Positions 14,286-23,428 of a stretch of 45,991 nt of DNA are shown here, piece after piece. The notes below the pieces were generated by a model. That model saw nothing but the letters and a program-made list of their open reading frames with translations, did not search any database and was not told the DNA's origin. Where the stretch lies: NCBI GenBank assembly GCA_937915785.1, contig CALGGY010000122.1, positions 1 to 45,991 on the forward strand, read 5' to 3'. The DNA is from an uncultured Bacteroidales bacterium (GTDB lineage: Bacteria; Bacteroidota; Bacteroidia; Bacteroidales; P3). The translations under genes were made by a program, and so were the position numbers. Each line of letters begins with the position of its first letter. Position 1 is the stretch's first letter.

Positions 14286-16574
14286 TTATTGTGTAACTCT
14301 TTCAAGCCATTTCACCATGCTGAACATGACAATCATGGACACAAGGCAGATGGCGAGGAACACTCCCCAGCATATCCATATTGGCCATGCGTTGAGCATG
14401 ATGGGACCAACAAAGATGAAGAGGTTTCCGATGGCTGTTGCACCAAGCCACAAGCCTTGGCAGAGGCCTACCATGTGGCGAGGAGCCACTTTGGAAACGA
14501 ACGAAAGTCCCAGCGGCGAGATGAAAAGCTCGGCCACGGTGAGGAAGAAGTATGTTACAATCATCACCCACGGAGCGGCTTTTGCCAAGCCCATTTGCAT
14601 CATTTGTCCAGCGTTCAAAGCCCTGAACTCATCGCCCGAAGGATAGTTGCTGATAATGGAATATACCATGAGGAACAGGTAAGCACAGCCCGCAATGCCC
14701 ATGCCAAGAGCTATTTTGCGAGGCGTGGAAACCGGTTTGCCACGGCGGGCTAAAGTAGCGAACAATATCATGATTATGGGTGTGAGTATTATCACAAACA
14801 TCGGGTTAAGTGCTTGCCATATCTCAGGTGCTATCTGGTCGGAATTTACAAAGTCGCGGGCAAATACTGAAAGCGACTGTCCGTTTTGGTGGAACGACAA
14901 CCAGAAGAACACGGCAATGCCCAGAACTGCAAACAGAGCGTACATACGCTGTTTGATTTCCTTGGCCATAGAGGCTTTTTCCTCGGCGGTGTATTCAACC
15001 ACTTGGGCGGCTTCTTTCTTGGCGGGTTGCGGGAATCCTTTTTTGTTTACAAGGAATATTATCAGCGACAAGAACATAGCAGCCACTGAAGCTATGAAAG
15101 AAAAGTGTATGCCTTGGTTGAAAACCTCAATGTAGTCGGAGCAGAATTGGGTTTGGTCAGCCAATTGGGAAGGATCCATCACAACATTTTGGGATGTCTC
15201 GGTGAATTTTTCTGTGAGATCAATCAGCTTTCCATCTTTGTCAGTATATTCCAAAGTGTTGTTCAAGAAACGGTGTCCAAGGGCCGACATGTCGGAATTG
15301 TAGATGAAATCATGAGCTTTAAGCCACCATTCTCTGAGCAGTGGAGCAATAAACGGAGCTATTACGCCGCCTATGTTGATAAACACGTAGAAAATCTGGA
15401 AACCGCTGTCGCGTTTGTCTTTGGCTTCGGCCAAGGCTTCGGGGCCTTTTTTTGCGGCTTCGGCTTCAAAGTTGTCGTACATCTGGCCTACCAGAGCCTG
15501 CAGGTTGCCTTTGAACAGACCGTTACCGAAAGCGATGAACAGCAGTGCCGCACAGGTGAATATCAAAATTGCCCACCATGTACCATCTTTATCAGTGATA
15601 AATCCAGTGCTGGGGTCGTGGCTGAAAAGAGGAATTGACAATGCTACATATCCTATAGCCATGATAATCAGACCCCATTGGATGGTGCGGTTGTAGTTCT
15701 GTGTGCGGTCGGCGATGATGCCGCCCACCAAACTCAACACGTAGATGCCGAAATAGAATACAGAGTAGATGATGGCGGCAGTTCCGTCGGGGATACCGAA
15801 TTTTGAAACGATAAAAAGAAGCAATACAGCGTTCATAATGTAGTATCCGAAACGCTCACCCATGTTGCTCAATGCGGCGGCAACAAGTCCCTTGGGGTGT
15901 TCCTTTGCTTTTTTCAGATAATAAACAAGGAATATGATCACTACTATTATTACAATGCCGAATATAATCCACACAAAGTTGGCTTGGATCCAAGTCTGAT
16001 AGGCGGTTACGGCATGTATGGGAGTTGTCCAGACATAGTTGGGGGCTTGTGCAACTGTAAGGGTGTCCGTTTTTGTGGAGTCTGTTGTCTCTTCTGCAAC
16101 GGGCTGTTCCATAGTAGCGGCAGCGATATCACCGATTTTGATGTTATCTTTGGGCTTTACATACACATCTTCATAATTATTGTTGTAGATGGTGATGCCG
16201 TTCACATTGACAGCCCAGCCTTTGTCGCTGCTTGTTAGTTTTGTGGACTCTTCCTCGTAAGCCACATCGGTGATTTTTCCATTTTCCGATGTGATGGTAA
16301 GGCGGCTATCCTTGTCTGATATTCGGGCAATGACTTCAGAGAGCGAAACACTGTCTGAAGAGAATGCATAACCCCATGCTAACGCGGTGTCGGGATTGGC
16401 CCAGTTGATTGCCATAACCACTTTGTTGGAGTCTAGCTTGGACAGATTTTTGGACGTGGTATCCATACCCACCCAATATCTCACAAAACCTTTGGCCAAT
16501 GTGTTGTCTTTCTGCGCAAAAGCACCTATGAACAGCGACAACAACAGAAAAATACTAAAAATTTTTTTCTTCAT
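14286..16574 (-). CDS. POT-family peptide transporter with N-terminal extracytoplasmic domain
   Basis: A 762-residue fusion. Residues 1-20 form a signal peptide. Residues 21-160 form an extracytoplasmic domain containing YWVGMDTTS, VVMAINWANP, LAWGYAF and, at 119-126, GWAVNVNG followed by YEDVYVKPKDNIKIG; the latter resembles DUF4430 (transcobalamin-like) domains. A Thr/Asp-rich linker and an extra membrane helix (about 198-220) lead into a POT (PTR2) proton-coupled oligopeptide transporter (about 228-760). It has ERFGYY (240-245), GNGLFKGNLQALVGQMYD and GFQIFYVFINIGGVIAP, matching POT signatures. The first Glu of the usual ExxERFxYY motif is Asn237 here. Typical POT proteins are about 500 residues. 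Peptide uptake is the likely role; what the extra domain binds is unknown. Confidence 0.88.
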   Translation of the reverse strand: MKKKIFSIFLLLSLFIGAFAQKDNTLAKGFVRYWVGMDTTSKNLSKLDSNKVVMAINWANPDTALAWGYAFSSDSVSLSEVIARISDKDSRLTITSENGKITDVAYEEESTKLTSSDKGWAVNVNGITIYNNNYEDVYVKPKDNIKIGDIAAATMEQPVAEETTDSTKTDTLTVAQAPNYVWTTPIHAVTAYQTWIQANFVWIIFGIVIIVVIIFLVYYLKKAKEHPKGLVAAALSNMGERFGYYIMNAVLLLFIVSKFGIPDGTAAIIYSVFYFGIYVLSLVGGIIADRTQNYNRTIQWGLIIMAIGYVALSIPLFSHDPSTGFITDKDGTWWAILIFTCAALLFIAFGNGLFKGNLQALVGQMYDNFEAEAAKKGPEALAEAKDKRDSGFQIFYVFINIGGVIAPFIAPLLREWWLKAHDFIYNSDMSALGHRFLNNTLEYTDKDGKLIDLTEKFTETSQNVVMDPSQLADQTQFCSDYIEVFNQGIHFSFIASVAAMFLSLIIFLVNKKGFPQPAKKEAAQVVEYTAEEKASMAKEIKQRMYALFAVLGIAVFFWLSFHQNGQSLSVFARDFVNSDQIAPEIWQALNPMFVIILTPIIMILFATLARRGKPVSTPRKIALGMGIAGCAYLFLMVYSIISNYPSGDEFRALNAGQMMQMGLAKAAPWVMIVTYFFLTVAELFISPLGLSFVSKVAPRHMVGLCQGLWLGATAIGNLFIFVGPIMLNAWPIWICWGVFLAICLVSMIVMFSMVKWLERVTQ

Positions 16575-16661
16575 TGTTTTTTAAATTAGTTGATTATAAT
16601 AATGTTGTTTATTGTTTTTCTGATATTCAGTCGCCTGATTGTTTGACGAATAACTTATTTG

Positions 16662-16669
16662 CAAATTTA
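16662..16669 (-). promoter_or_regulatory. Promoter -7 element of the POT transporter
   Basis: TAAATTTG on the minus strand, about 90 nt before the ATG at 16574. No -33 TTTG at the right spacing. Confidence 0.4.
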
Positions 16670-16773
16670 CGCTTTTTTTTCGAGAAATCGTAACTTTTTG
16701 TTTCAGGTTGCATGCACAACGGCACTGCTTTTTGTCTTGATTTCTTGTATTTCAAAGTCTTATGTGTGCAAAG

Positions 16774-16807
16774 TTATCAACATTTTTTTGTTTTTCACTG
16801 TGGATAA
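16774..16807. promoter_or_regulatory. Pair of DnaA-box-like sequences
   Basis: TTATCAACA (16774-16782, one mismatch) and TGTGGATAA (16799-16807, exact reverse complement of TTATCCACA) face each other 16 nt apart in an A/T-rich stretch. Confidence 0.35.
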
Positions 16808-16846
16808 AGTGTTGCCAAAAGCGGAACGCGGCACAAAAAAAATACG

Positions 16847-16854
16847 TACTTTTG
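16847..16854 (+). promoter_or_regulatory. Promoter -7 element of murF
   Basis: TACTTTTG fits TAnnTTTG, 44 nt before the murF ATG. The -33 element is not clear. Confidence 0.5.
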
Positions 16855-16897
16855 CAGTGGAGTGTTACAATTTACTTTTTGTGTAACTTATTGATAT

Positions 16898-18190
16898 ATG
16901 GATATTAAAGAATTATACGACATATTTTTGAGTTGCTCCTCCGCAACCACCGACACGCGTGCCATAGCCCAAGACTCTATGTTTTTTGCCCTGAAAGGCG
17001 AGTCTTTCGACGGCAACGCCTTTGCCGCCGACGCCCTGCAAAAAGGCGCCGCATATTGCGTTATCGACAATCCCGACTACCGCTCCGGCAACCGTTGTAT
17101 CTTGGTTGACGATGTGCTGGAAACCATGCAGCGGCTGGCCACTTATCACCGCCGCCAGTTCAGCATCCCCGTGATAGCCATAACGGGCACCAACGGCAAA
17201 ACCACCACCAAAGAGCTGGTAACCGCCGTTTTGCGCAAACGCTACCGCACACACGCCACGCAGGGCAACTTCAACAACCATATCGGCGTGCCGCTCACTC
17301 TGCTCTCCATGCCCGCCGACACACAGATTGCCGTGGTGGAGACGGGTGCCAACCATCCGGGCGAAATCGATTTCCTCTGCCGCGTTGCCGAACCCGATTT
17401 CGGACTTGTAACCAACGTGGGCAAGGCGCATCTGGAGGGATTCGGCTCGTTTGAGGGGGTGATAAACACCAAAACGGAGATGTATCGCTACCTTGCCGGA
17501 AAAAACGGACGCGTGTTCGTAAATGCCGACGATGAAATCCTCATGCAGCACTGCCACTCCTTGCCACATACAACCTACGGACAGAGCGACAATGCCGATG
17601 TTAAAGGCTCGCTGGTGGGCTCGAAACCTTACATGAAATTCTATTTCGAAAACGGCGATAATGTGTATCCCGTTCAAACTCAGCTACTTGGTGGCTACAA
17701 TTTTGCCAACGCCATGGCCGCAGTATGTGTGGGTTCTTATTTCGGTGTGGAACTGTTCGACATAAAACGGGCCATAGAGGACTACCATCCGGCCAACAGC
17801 CGCTCGCAATACATGGAAACCGGCCGCAACCGCCTTTTCCTCGACTGCTACAACGCCAACCCTTCAAGCATGAAAGCCGCCATAAGCAATTTCGGTGCTC
17901 TGGGCTACCCAAATTCCGTGGTTATGCTTGGCGGAATGAAAGAGCTGGGTGACACTTCGGAACAGGAACACCGCGATGTTTTCCGCCTTGCCGGCAGTTA
18001 CGGCTTCAGTCTGATGGTTTTTGTGGGTGATGAGTTCTCTTTTGTCAAAGGGATGGAAGACAATGTGATATGGTTCGCCACTTCGCGGGAAGCAAAACGT
18101 TTCTTTGCCAACAACCTCTTGAACGACTGCACTATACTGATTAAAGGCTCCAACAGCACACGTATGGGATTGTTAGTTGAAAGTTTATAA
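16898..18190 (+). CDS. murF: UDP-MurNAc-tripeptide-D-Ala-D-Ala ligase
   Basis: A 430-residue Mur ligase that adds D-Ala-D-Ala to UDP-MurNAc-tripeptide in the cytoplasm, the last soluble step of the peptidoglycan precursor pathway. The N-terminal substrate domain (SSATTDTRAIAQDSMFFALKG) has the DTR block and FFALKG of MurE/MurF. The central ATPase has the P-loop ITGTNGKTTTKE (residues 96-106), followed by GNFNNHIGVPLTLL and VVETGANHPGEIDFL. LDCYNANPSSMKAAI in the C-terminal part is the MurF-specific YNANP block. The length is normal. It is followed after 93 nt by the agmatine deiminase-family gene, so they may be cotranscribed. Confidence 0.94.
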   Translation: MDIKELYDIFLSCSSATTDTRAIAQDSMFFALKGESFDGNAFAADALQKGAAYCVIDNPDYRSGNRCILVDDVLETMQRLATYHRRQFSIPVIAITGTNGKTTTKELVTAVLRKRYRTHATQGNFNNHIGVPLTLLSMPADTQIAVVETGANHPGEIDFLCRVAEPDFGLVTNVGKAHLEGFGSFEGVINTKTEMYRYLAGKNGRVFVNADDEILMQHCHSLPHTTYGQSDNADVKGSLVGSKPYMKFYFENGDNVYPVQTQLLGGYNFANAMAAVCVGSYFGVELFDIKRAIEDYHPANSRSQYMETGRNRLFLDCYNANPSSMKAAISNFGALGYPNSVVMLGGMKELGDTSEQEHRDVFRLAGSYGFSLMVFVGDEFSFVKGMEDNVIWFATSREAKRFFANNLLNDCTILIKGSNSTRMGLLVESL

Positions 18191-18283
18191 TTGAAAGTTG
18201 AAAAATAAACCCCGTACGGGCGACATGTTTTGGGCAGGGGCGTAATAAAATGATAAAAAAACGAGACAAGAATATATAATAAA

Positions 18284-19351
18284 ATGAATAACTCCGAAAT
18301 CAGAATTCCGAACCCCGAATTGAAAGGGTATTATTTCCCCGCCGAATGGGAAAAACATAGAGCCACATGGCTAAGTTACCCTCACAACGAAAACTCGTGG
18401 CCCGGAAAGATAGAAACCATATTTCCGTCGTACCATCTGTTTATCAAAACGTTGGCCGAAAACGAGCAGGTGCATATCAATGTGCTGGACAAAGCTATGG
18501 CCGACAGGGCGGAGGCGTCACTACGAACCATCGGTACGAATATGCAAAACGTTGTATTTCACCAGTTTCCCACCAACGACGCATGGTGCCGCGACCATGG
18601 TCCGGCTTTTCTGCTCAACCGCGACAATCCCGGCCTCAAAGCCATCGTGGACTGGAACTACAACGCTTGGGGTGGAAAATACCCCTGCGATTTGGACAAC
18701 CTTATCCCCACACATGTTGCCGACTACCTCGGACTGCCCGTTTTCAAGCCGGGAATGGTGATGGAGGGCGGCTCGGTGGATTTTAACGGCTGCGGCGACG
18801 TGCTTACCACAACATCTTGCCTGCTCAACCCCAACCGCAACCCAAACCTTTCTCAAGGCGAAATAGAAAAATACCTGTGCAACTACTACGGTGTGGAAAA
18901 CGTGATATGGCTCGGCGACGGCATCGATGGCGACGACACAGACGGACATGTGGACGACCTCACCCGTTTCTGCGACAACGACACCATAATAACAGCCGTG
19001 GAAACCAACCGCAACGACGAAAATTACGCCCCTCTGCGGCAAAACCTCAAAACACTGAACAAAATACGTCTTGCTTCCGGCAAACAGCCCACCGTGGTGG
19101 AATTGCCCATGCCCGACATTGTGGTGTGGGAGGGTCAGCGGCTGCCCGCATCGTACGCCAATTTTTATGTCGCCAACGGCGTGGTGGTGGTGCCCGCCTA
19201 TCGCTGCAAAGCCGACGACCGCGCCTGCCAGATACTGCAGGACTGTTTCCCCAGCCGCACCATACAGCCCATCGACAGCGCCGACATCATCTGGGGATTG
19301 GGCAGTTTCCATTGCCTCAGCCAGCAGGAACCCGCAACATCCAACCAATAA
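18284..19351 (+). CDS. aguA: Agmatine deiminase family protein
   Basis: A 355-residue member of the agmatine deiminase / Porphyromonas-type peptidylarginine deiminase family (guanidino-modifying fold). Conserved blocks: YFPAEWEKHRATWLSYPHN, WCRDHGPAF, VMEGGSVDFNG, DGDDTDGHVDDLTRF with catalytic His/Asp, and the C-terminal GSFHCLSQQEP with the nucleophilic Cys. There is no signal peptide, so a cytoplasmic agmatine deiminase (agmatine to N-carbamoylputrescine) is likelier than an exported arginine deiminase. The first ~12 residues (MNNSEIRIPNPE) have no family counterpart and resemble translated intergenic repeat; TTG at codon 13 is another possible start. Confidence 0.87.
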   Translation: MNNSEIRIPNPELKGYYFPAEWEKHRATWLSYPHNENSWPGKIETIFPSYHLFIKTLAENEQVHINVLDKAMADRAEASLRTIGTNMQNVVFHQFPTNDAWCRDHGPAFLLNRDNPGLKAIVDWNYNAWGGKYPCDLDNLIPTHVADYLGLPVFKPGMVMEGGSVDFNGCGDVLTTTSCLLNPNRNPNLSQGEIEKYLCNYYGVENVIWLGDGIDGDDTDGHVDDLTRFCDNDTIITAVETNRNDENYAPLRQNLKTLNKIRLASGKQPTVVELPMPDIVVWEGQRLPASYANFYVANGVVVVPAYRCKADDRACQILQDCFPSRTIQPIDSADIIWGLGSFHCLSQQEPATSNQ

Positions 19352-19476
19352 AATACTGGAAAAAAACGGTTCATCCCATCAAAAACAAAAAAAATACAAA
19401 ATAACATAATAAAAACGGAAATAGTAAGTTAAAATAAATTGTTTTAAACCAAAAAGAACAGAAAAAGTCATTCATT

Positions 19477-20616
19477 ATGGAAAAAGAATGTGAGTTCGAA
19501 GATTTGTGCCCCTACACCGACGCGGAAGTCCCTGAGGCATTGAAACGTATGGCCGACAGTCATTGGTTCCCGATGCTGGCCAAATTGTTTTTTCCCAATG
19601 TGGATGTTGAGCAATGCCGTACCAATTTCCTCAGTTACAAGACTGTGGAAGAGTTTCAACGCGGAGTGGTGATGCGCGTTATGGACCGTATAGTGGACAC
19701 CTCAATGACCTCGTTCCAATGCAAGGGCACCGAGCTGATGGCCGACGGCCGTCCGCACGTGCTTATCAGCAACCATCGCGACATAGTGCTCGACCCCGCG
19801 CTGCTCAACATATCTTTCCTGAAAAAAAATATCGAAACGTCGGAGATAACTTTCGGCGACAACCTCATAAAATCCGATTTCATTGCCGAATTCTGCAAAG
19901 TGAACAAAATGGTACCCATTATGCGCGAGGGCACCGCACGCGACTTCTACAAAAACTCCATCAAAATGTCGGCGTACATGCGCCATGTGGTTACGCAAAA
20001 ACACCAGTCCATCTGGATTGCCCAGCGCAACGGACGCGCCAAAAACGGCAACGACAAAACAGAGATAGGCGTGCTTAAAATGTTCTCGCTCAGCAGCAAC
20101 GGCGATTTCGTGAAAAGCATGGACGAGCTGAGCATCACCCCTGTGGCAGTGTCGTACGAATACGACCCCTGCGATTTTCTGAAAGCCGCCGAAGTGTATG
20201 TCTCAACATACCAGAAATATATGAAAAGCCGCAACGAAGACCTCAACAGCATAATGAAAGGCTTTATTCAACCCAAAGGCGATGTGGAATACGTGATAAC
20301 TAAGACCATAACTGTCGACGAGCTGCAATATTGCGACACTTTCGACAAAAACGAAAAATTCTCACACTTGGTCGACATCATCGACCAGCGCATCTACTCC
20401 AACTACAAACTGCACAAAACCAACTTTATAGCCCACGACATGCTGTCGGGCAAAAAACAGTTCGCCGACCGCTACACCCCCGACCAATACAAGGCTTTTG
20501 AAAAATATATGCGTTCAGGTATTGCCGAAATAGATTTTCCCAATTGTGACGACATCGAAACGATATTCCTGCACATCTACGCCACCCCGGTGGACAACTG
20601 TCTGAAATATCAATGA
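19477..20616 (+). CDS. 1-acyl-sn-glycerol-3-phosphate acyltransferase family protein
   Basis: A 379-residue PlsC-like acyltransferase. The motif I region is LISNHRDIVLDPALL, with the NH pair followed by Asp; motif III-like WIAQRNGRAKNG and MREGTARDFYKNS also fit. The spacing differs from the usual HX4D: here the acidic residue is one position later (HRDIVLD), unless the Asp directly after HR is used. The protein is longer than typical PlsC (about 240) and begins with a region of about 95 residues without a clear motif. It probably acylates a glycerolipid or related alcohol at the membrane; the substrate is uncertain. There are no clear membrane helices. It stands between the deiminase and gyrA. 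Confidence 0.75.
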   Translation: MEKECEFEDLCPYTDAEVPEALKRMADSHWFPMLAKLFFPNVDVEQCRTNFLSYKTVEEFQRGVVMRVMDRIVDTSMTSFQCKGTELMADGRPHVLISNHRDIVLDPALLNISFLKKNIETSEITFGDNLIKSDFIAEFCKVNKMVPIMREGTARDFYKNSIKMSAYMRHVVTQKHQSIWIAQRNGRAKNGNDKTEIGVLKMFSLSSNGDFVKSMDELSITPVAVSYEYDPCDFLKAAEVYVSTYQKYMKSRNEDLNSIMKGFIQPKGDVEYVITKTITVDELQYCDTFDKNEKFSHLVDIIDQRIYSNYKLHKTNFIAHDMLSGKKQFADRYTPDQYKAFEKYMRSGIAEIDFPNCDDIETIFLHIYATPVDNCLKYQ

Positions 20617-20669
20617 CGGCAACATAAAAAGGCACTGTTGCAACAAATGCAAAAACATGGAAAAATGCA

Positions 20670-20701
20670 TTTGCACAATTCATTTTTTTTTCGTATTTTT
20701 G
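20670..20701 (+). promoter_or_regulatory. Promoter of gyrA
   Basis: TTTG (20670-20673), a 20-nt spacer and TATTTTTG (20694-20701), 71 nt before the gyrA ATG. Confidence 0.7.
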
Positions 20702-20772
20702 CAATACACATCAACAATACGTTAGATAGTATAAACTATTAAAAAACAAAGCACTAAAACAAACAGAAACAG

Positions 20773-23340
20773 ATGCACGTAGAGAACGAAAAAATTGTAA
20801 AGGTAGACATAGAATCGCAAATGAAATCGGCCTATATCGACTATGCAATGTCGGTGATAGTGTCGAGGGCCCTGCCCGATGTGAAAGACGGATTCAAACC
20901 GGTGCACCGTCGCATACTTTACTCGATGAACGAACTGGGACTGCTGCACAGCTCCCCCCACAAAAAATGCGCCACCATTGTAGGCGACGTGCTTGGTAAG
21001 TACCACCCCCACGGCGACAGCTCGGTTTACGACGCCCTAGTGCGTTTGGCCCAGCCGTGGTCGTTGCGCTACACCTTGGTGGACGGACAAGGAAACTTCG
21101 GCTCCATCGACGGCGACAGCCCCGCTGCCTACCGTTACACCGAAGCGCGTCTAGAAACCATTGCCAACGAACTGCTTGCCGACATCGACAAAGATACTGT
21201 CGATTTCCAAAACAATTTCGACGACACCCGCAAAGAACCCGTAGTTCTGCCCACACGCATCCCCAACCTGCTTGTAAACGGTGCCGCAGGTATTGCTGTA
21301 GGTATGGCCACCAACATGGCCCCCCACAACCTCACCGAGGCCGTAAATGCCTGTATAGCTTATATCGACAACAACAACATCACAACCGACGAGCTGATGC
21401 AGCATATCAAAGCTCCCGATTTCCCCGGCGGTGGCATCATATACGGATACGACGGAGTGCGCGAGGCTTTCGAAACAGGCCGCGGACGTGTGGTGCTCCG
21501 TGCCGAAACCACCATCGAGGAAGACCATAAGGGCCGTCCCGTTATTGTGGCACACACCATACCTTATCAGGTGAACAAAGCCGAGATGGTGAAACGTCAG
21601 GCCGAACTGGTGAAAGAAGGCAAGATTGACGGCATTGCCGACATCCGCGACGAATCCGACAAAAGCGGCATACGCGTGGTTTACCAGCTGAAACACGACG
21701 CAGTGGCCAAAGTGGTGCTCAACAAACTTTACCAATACTCCGAGCTGCAAAGCTCGTTCAGTGTGAATAACATAGCCCTTGTAAACGGGCGCCCCATGCT
21801 GCTCAGCCTCAAAGACCTGATAATGCATTTTGTGGACCACCGCATAGATGTTGTAACCCGCCGCACACGTTTCGAACTGGCCAAAGCCGAAGAACGAGCC
21901 CACATCGTTGAAGGCTTGCTAAAAGCCCTCGACATCATCGACGAGGTGATAAACACCATACGCGCCAGCAAAACCGTCGACGAGGCGCGCAACGCCCTGA
22001 TGGAGAAATTCCAGTTCACCGAAACGCAGGCACGCTACATTGTGGAGATGCGACTGCGCCAGCTCACCGGCATGGAACGCGAAAAACTGCAGAACGAATA
22101 CGACGAACTGATGAAAATCATAGCCCGCTGCAAAGAAATTCTTGCCGACCACGGCGTGCTGATGGGCGTGATAAAAGACGAACTTGCCGAAATACGCGAG
22201 AAATACGGCGACGAACGCCGCACACGTATCGAATACGCTTCGTCGAATTTCCGTATCGAAGACACCATCCCCGACAGCGACGTGGTAATAACCATATCCC
22301 ATCTTGGATACATAAAACGCACACTGCTAAGCGAATACCGCACACAAAACCGCGGCGGAGTGGGAGCCAAGGGCAGTTCCGTGCGCAACGAGGATTTTGT
22401 GGAACACATTTTCACAGCCACCAACCACAACTACCTGCTGTTCTTCACCGAAAAAGGCAAGTGTTTCTGGCTCAGGGCTTTCGAAGTGCCCGAAGGAGCC
22501 AAGGACTCCAAAGGCCGCACCATTCAGAACCTTATCAGCATCGACCCCGACGACAAGGTGAAAGCCTATGTGAACGTGCTCAACCTCTCCGACGAGGAAT
22601 ACCTCAAGAACAACTATATAATAATGTGTACCAAAAACGGGATCATCAAAAAAACCACTTTGGAGGCATATTCGCGTCCACGCCAAAACGGCATTATCGC
22701 CGTAACTGTGCGCGACGGCGACGAGCTGCTTGAGGCCAACCTCACCAACGGCAACAGCGAAATACTCATTGCTTCGCGTCAGGGCAAGGTGGTGCGCTGC
22801 TCCGAAGACGAGTTCCGCCCCATGGGACGTGGAGCATCCGGTGTCAAAGGCATCACCCTTGCGGACAGCGATGACGCTGTTATCAAAATGCTGTGCACCA
22901 GCAACGAGGACGATGACATACTTGTGGTTAGCGAAAAAGGCTACGGCAAACGCTCGCAACTCCGCTACGACCCCGAAAGCAGCAAAGGCTATCGTCCCAC
23001 ACACCGTGGCGGCAAGGGCGTGATGACCATGAAGGTAACCGACAAAACCGGCGGCATAGTGGCCATAGAAAACGTTACCGATGACAATGACCTGATGATA
23101 ATAAACAAATCGGGCGTGCTGATACGCATGCGTGTGGCCGACCTGCGTGTGATGGGCCGCAACACCCAAGGCGTACGCCTGATAAACCTCCGTGGCAACG
23201 ACTCCATAGCTTCCATCACCAAAGTGGAACACTCCGACGACGAGGAACTGCCCGAAACAGCCGAAAATGCAGAAATAACACCGGCAGAATCCTCTGCAGA
23301 AGAGACACAAAAACAAGAAAATGATGAAAATGTCCAGTAA
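20773..23340 (+). CDS. gyrA: DNA gyrase subunit A
   Basis: An 855-residue type IIA topoisomerase subunit that, with GyrB, introduces negative supercoils. The N-terminal breakage-reunion domain is complete: SRALPDVKDGFKPVHRR, HPHGDSSVYDALVRLAQP, DGQGNFGSIDGD and the catalytic Tyr122 in AYRYTEARL (same number as in E. coli). The quinolone-resistance positions Ser83 and Asp87 are both the sensitive type. The C-terminal pinwheel domain starts with QNRGGVGAKG, a variant of the QRRGGKG GyrA box (Arg2 to Asn, Lys to Val), which supports gyrase rather than topo IV only weakly. The tail is acidic and Glu-rich (EESSAEETQKQENDENV-like). ParC remains a minor alternative because the box is degenerate. Confidence 0.92.
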   Translation: MHVENEKIVKVDIESQMKSAYIDYAMSVIVSRALPDVKDGFKPVHRRILYSMNELGLLHSSPHKKCATIVGDVLGKYHPHGDSSVYDALVRLAQPWSLRYTLVDGQGNFGSIDGDSPAAYRYTEARLETIANELLADIDKDTVDFQNNFDDTRKEPVVLPTRIPNLLVNGAAGIAVGMATNMAPHNLTEAVNACIAYIDNNNITTDELMQHIKAPDFPGGGIIYGYDGVREAFETGRGRVVLRAETTIEEDHKGRPVIVAHTIPYQVNKAEMVKRQAELVKEGKIDGIADIRDESDKSGIRVVYQLKHDAVAKVVLNKLYQYSELQSSFSVNNIALVNGRPMLLSLKDLIMHFVDHRIDVVTRRTRFELAKAEERAHIVEGLLKALDIIDEVINTIRASKTVDEARNALMEKFQFTETQARYIVEMRLRQLTGMEREKLQNEYDELMKIIARCKEILADHGVLMGVIKDELAEIREKYGDERRTRIEYASSNFRIEDTIPDSDVVITISHLGYIKRTLLSEYRTQNRGGVGAKGSSVRNEDFVEHIFTATNHNYLLFFTEKGKCFWLRAFEVPEGAKDSKGRTIQNLISIDPDDKVKAYVNVLNLSDEEYLKNNYIIMCTKNGIIKKTTLEAYSRPRQNGIIAVTVRDGDELLEANLTNGNSEILIASRQGKVVRCSEDEFRPMGRGASGVKGITLADSDDAVIKMLCTSNEDDDILVVSEKGYGKRSQLRYDPESSKGYRPTHRGGKGVMTMKVTDKTGGIVAIENVTDDNDLMIINKSGVLIRMRVADLRVMGRNTQGVRLINLRGNDSIASITKVEHSDDEELPETAENAEITPAESSAEETQKQENDENVQ

Positions 23341-23428
23341 TTGACGTTTTTATACAATAATAAATGTATCAGACAAGTTACTAATACACAAAACAATCAA
23401 AGTGGAAACAATTAAACTTATCAAAAAG

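Larger units (their letters stand above)
16575..16897. other. Divergent intergenic region with DnaA-box-like sites
   Basis: These 323 nt separate the transporter from murF. They contain -7 elements for both genes and, between them, one exact and one near-exact DnaA box in inverted orientation (16774-16807) in AT-rich sequence. A 75-codon frame on the plus strand is not convincing as a gene. Confidence 0.5.

Noticed and set aside
16659..16886. A 75-codon frame between the transporter and murF
   Set aside because: It covers the promoters and DnaA-like sites, lacks a motif, and looks like an AT-rich chance frame.
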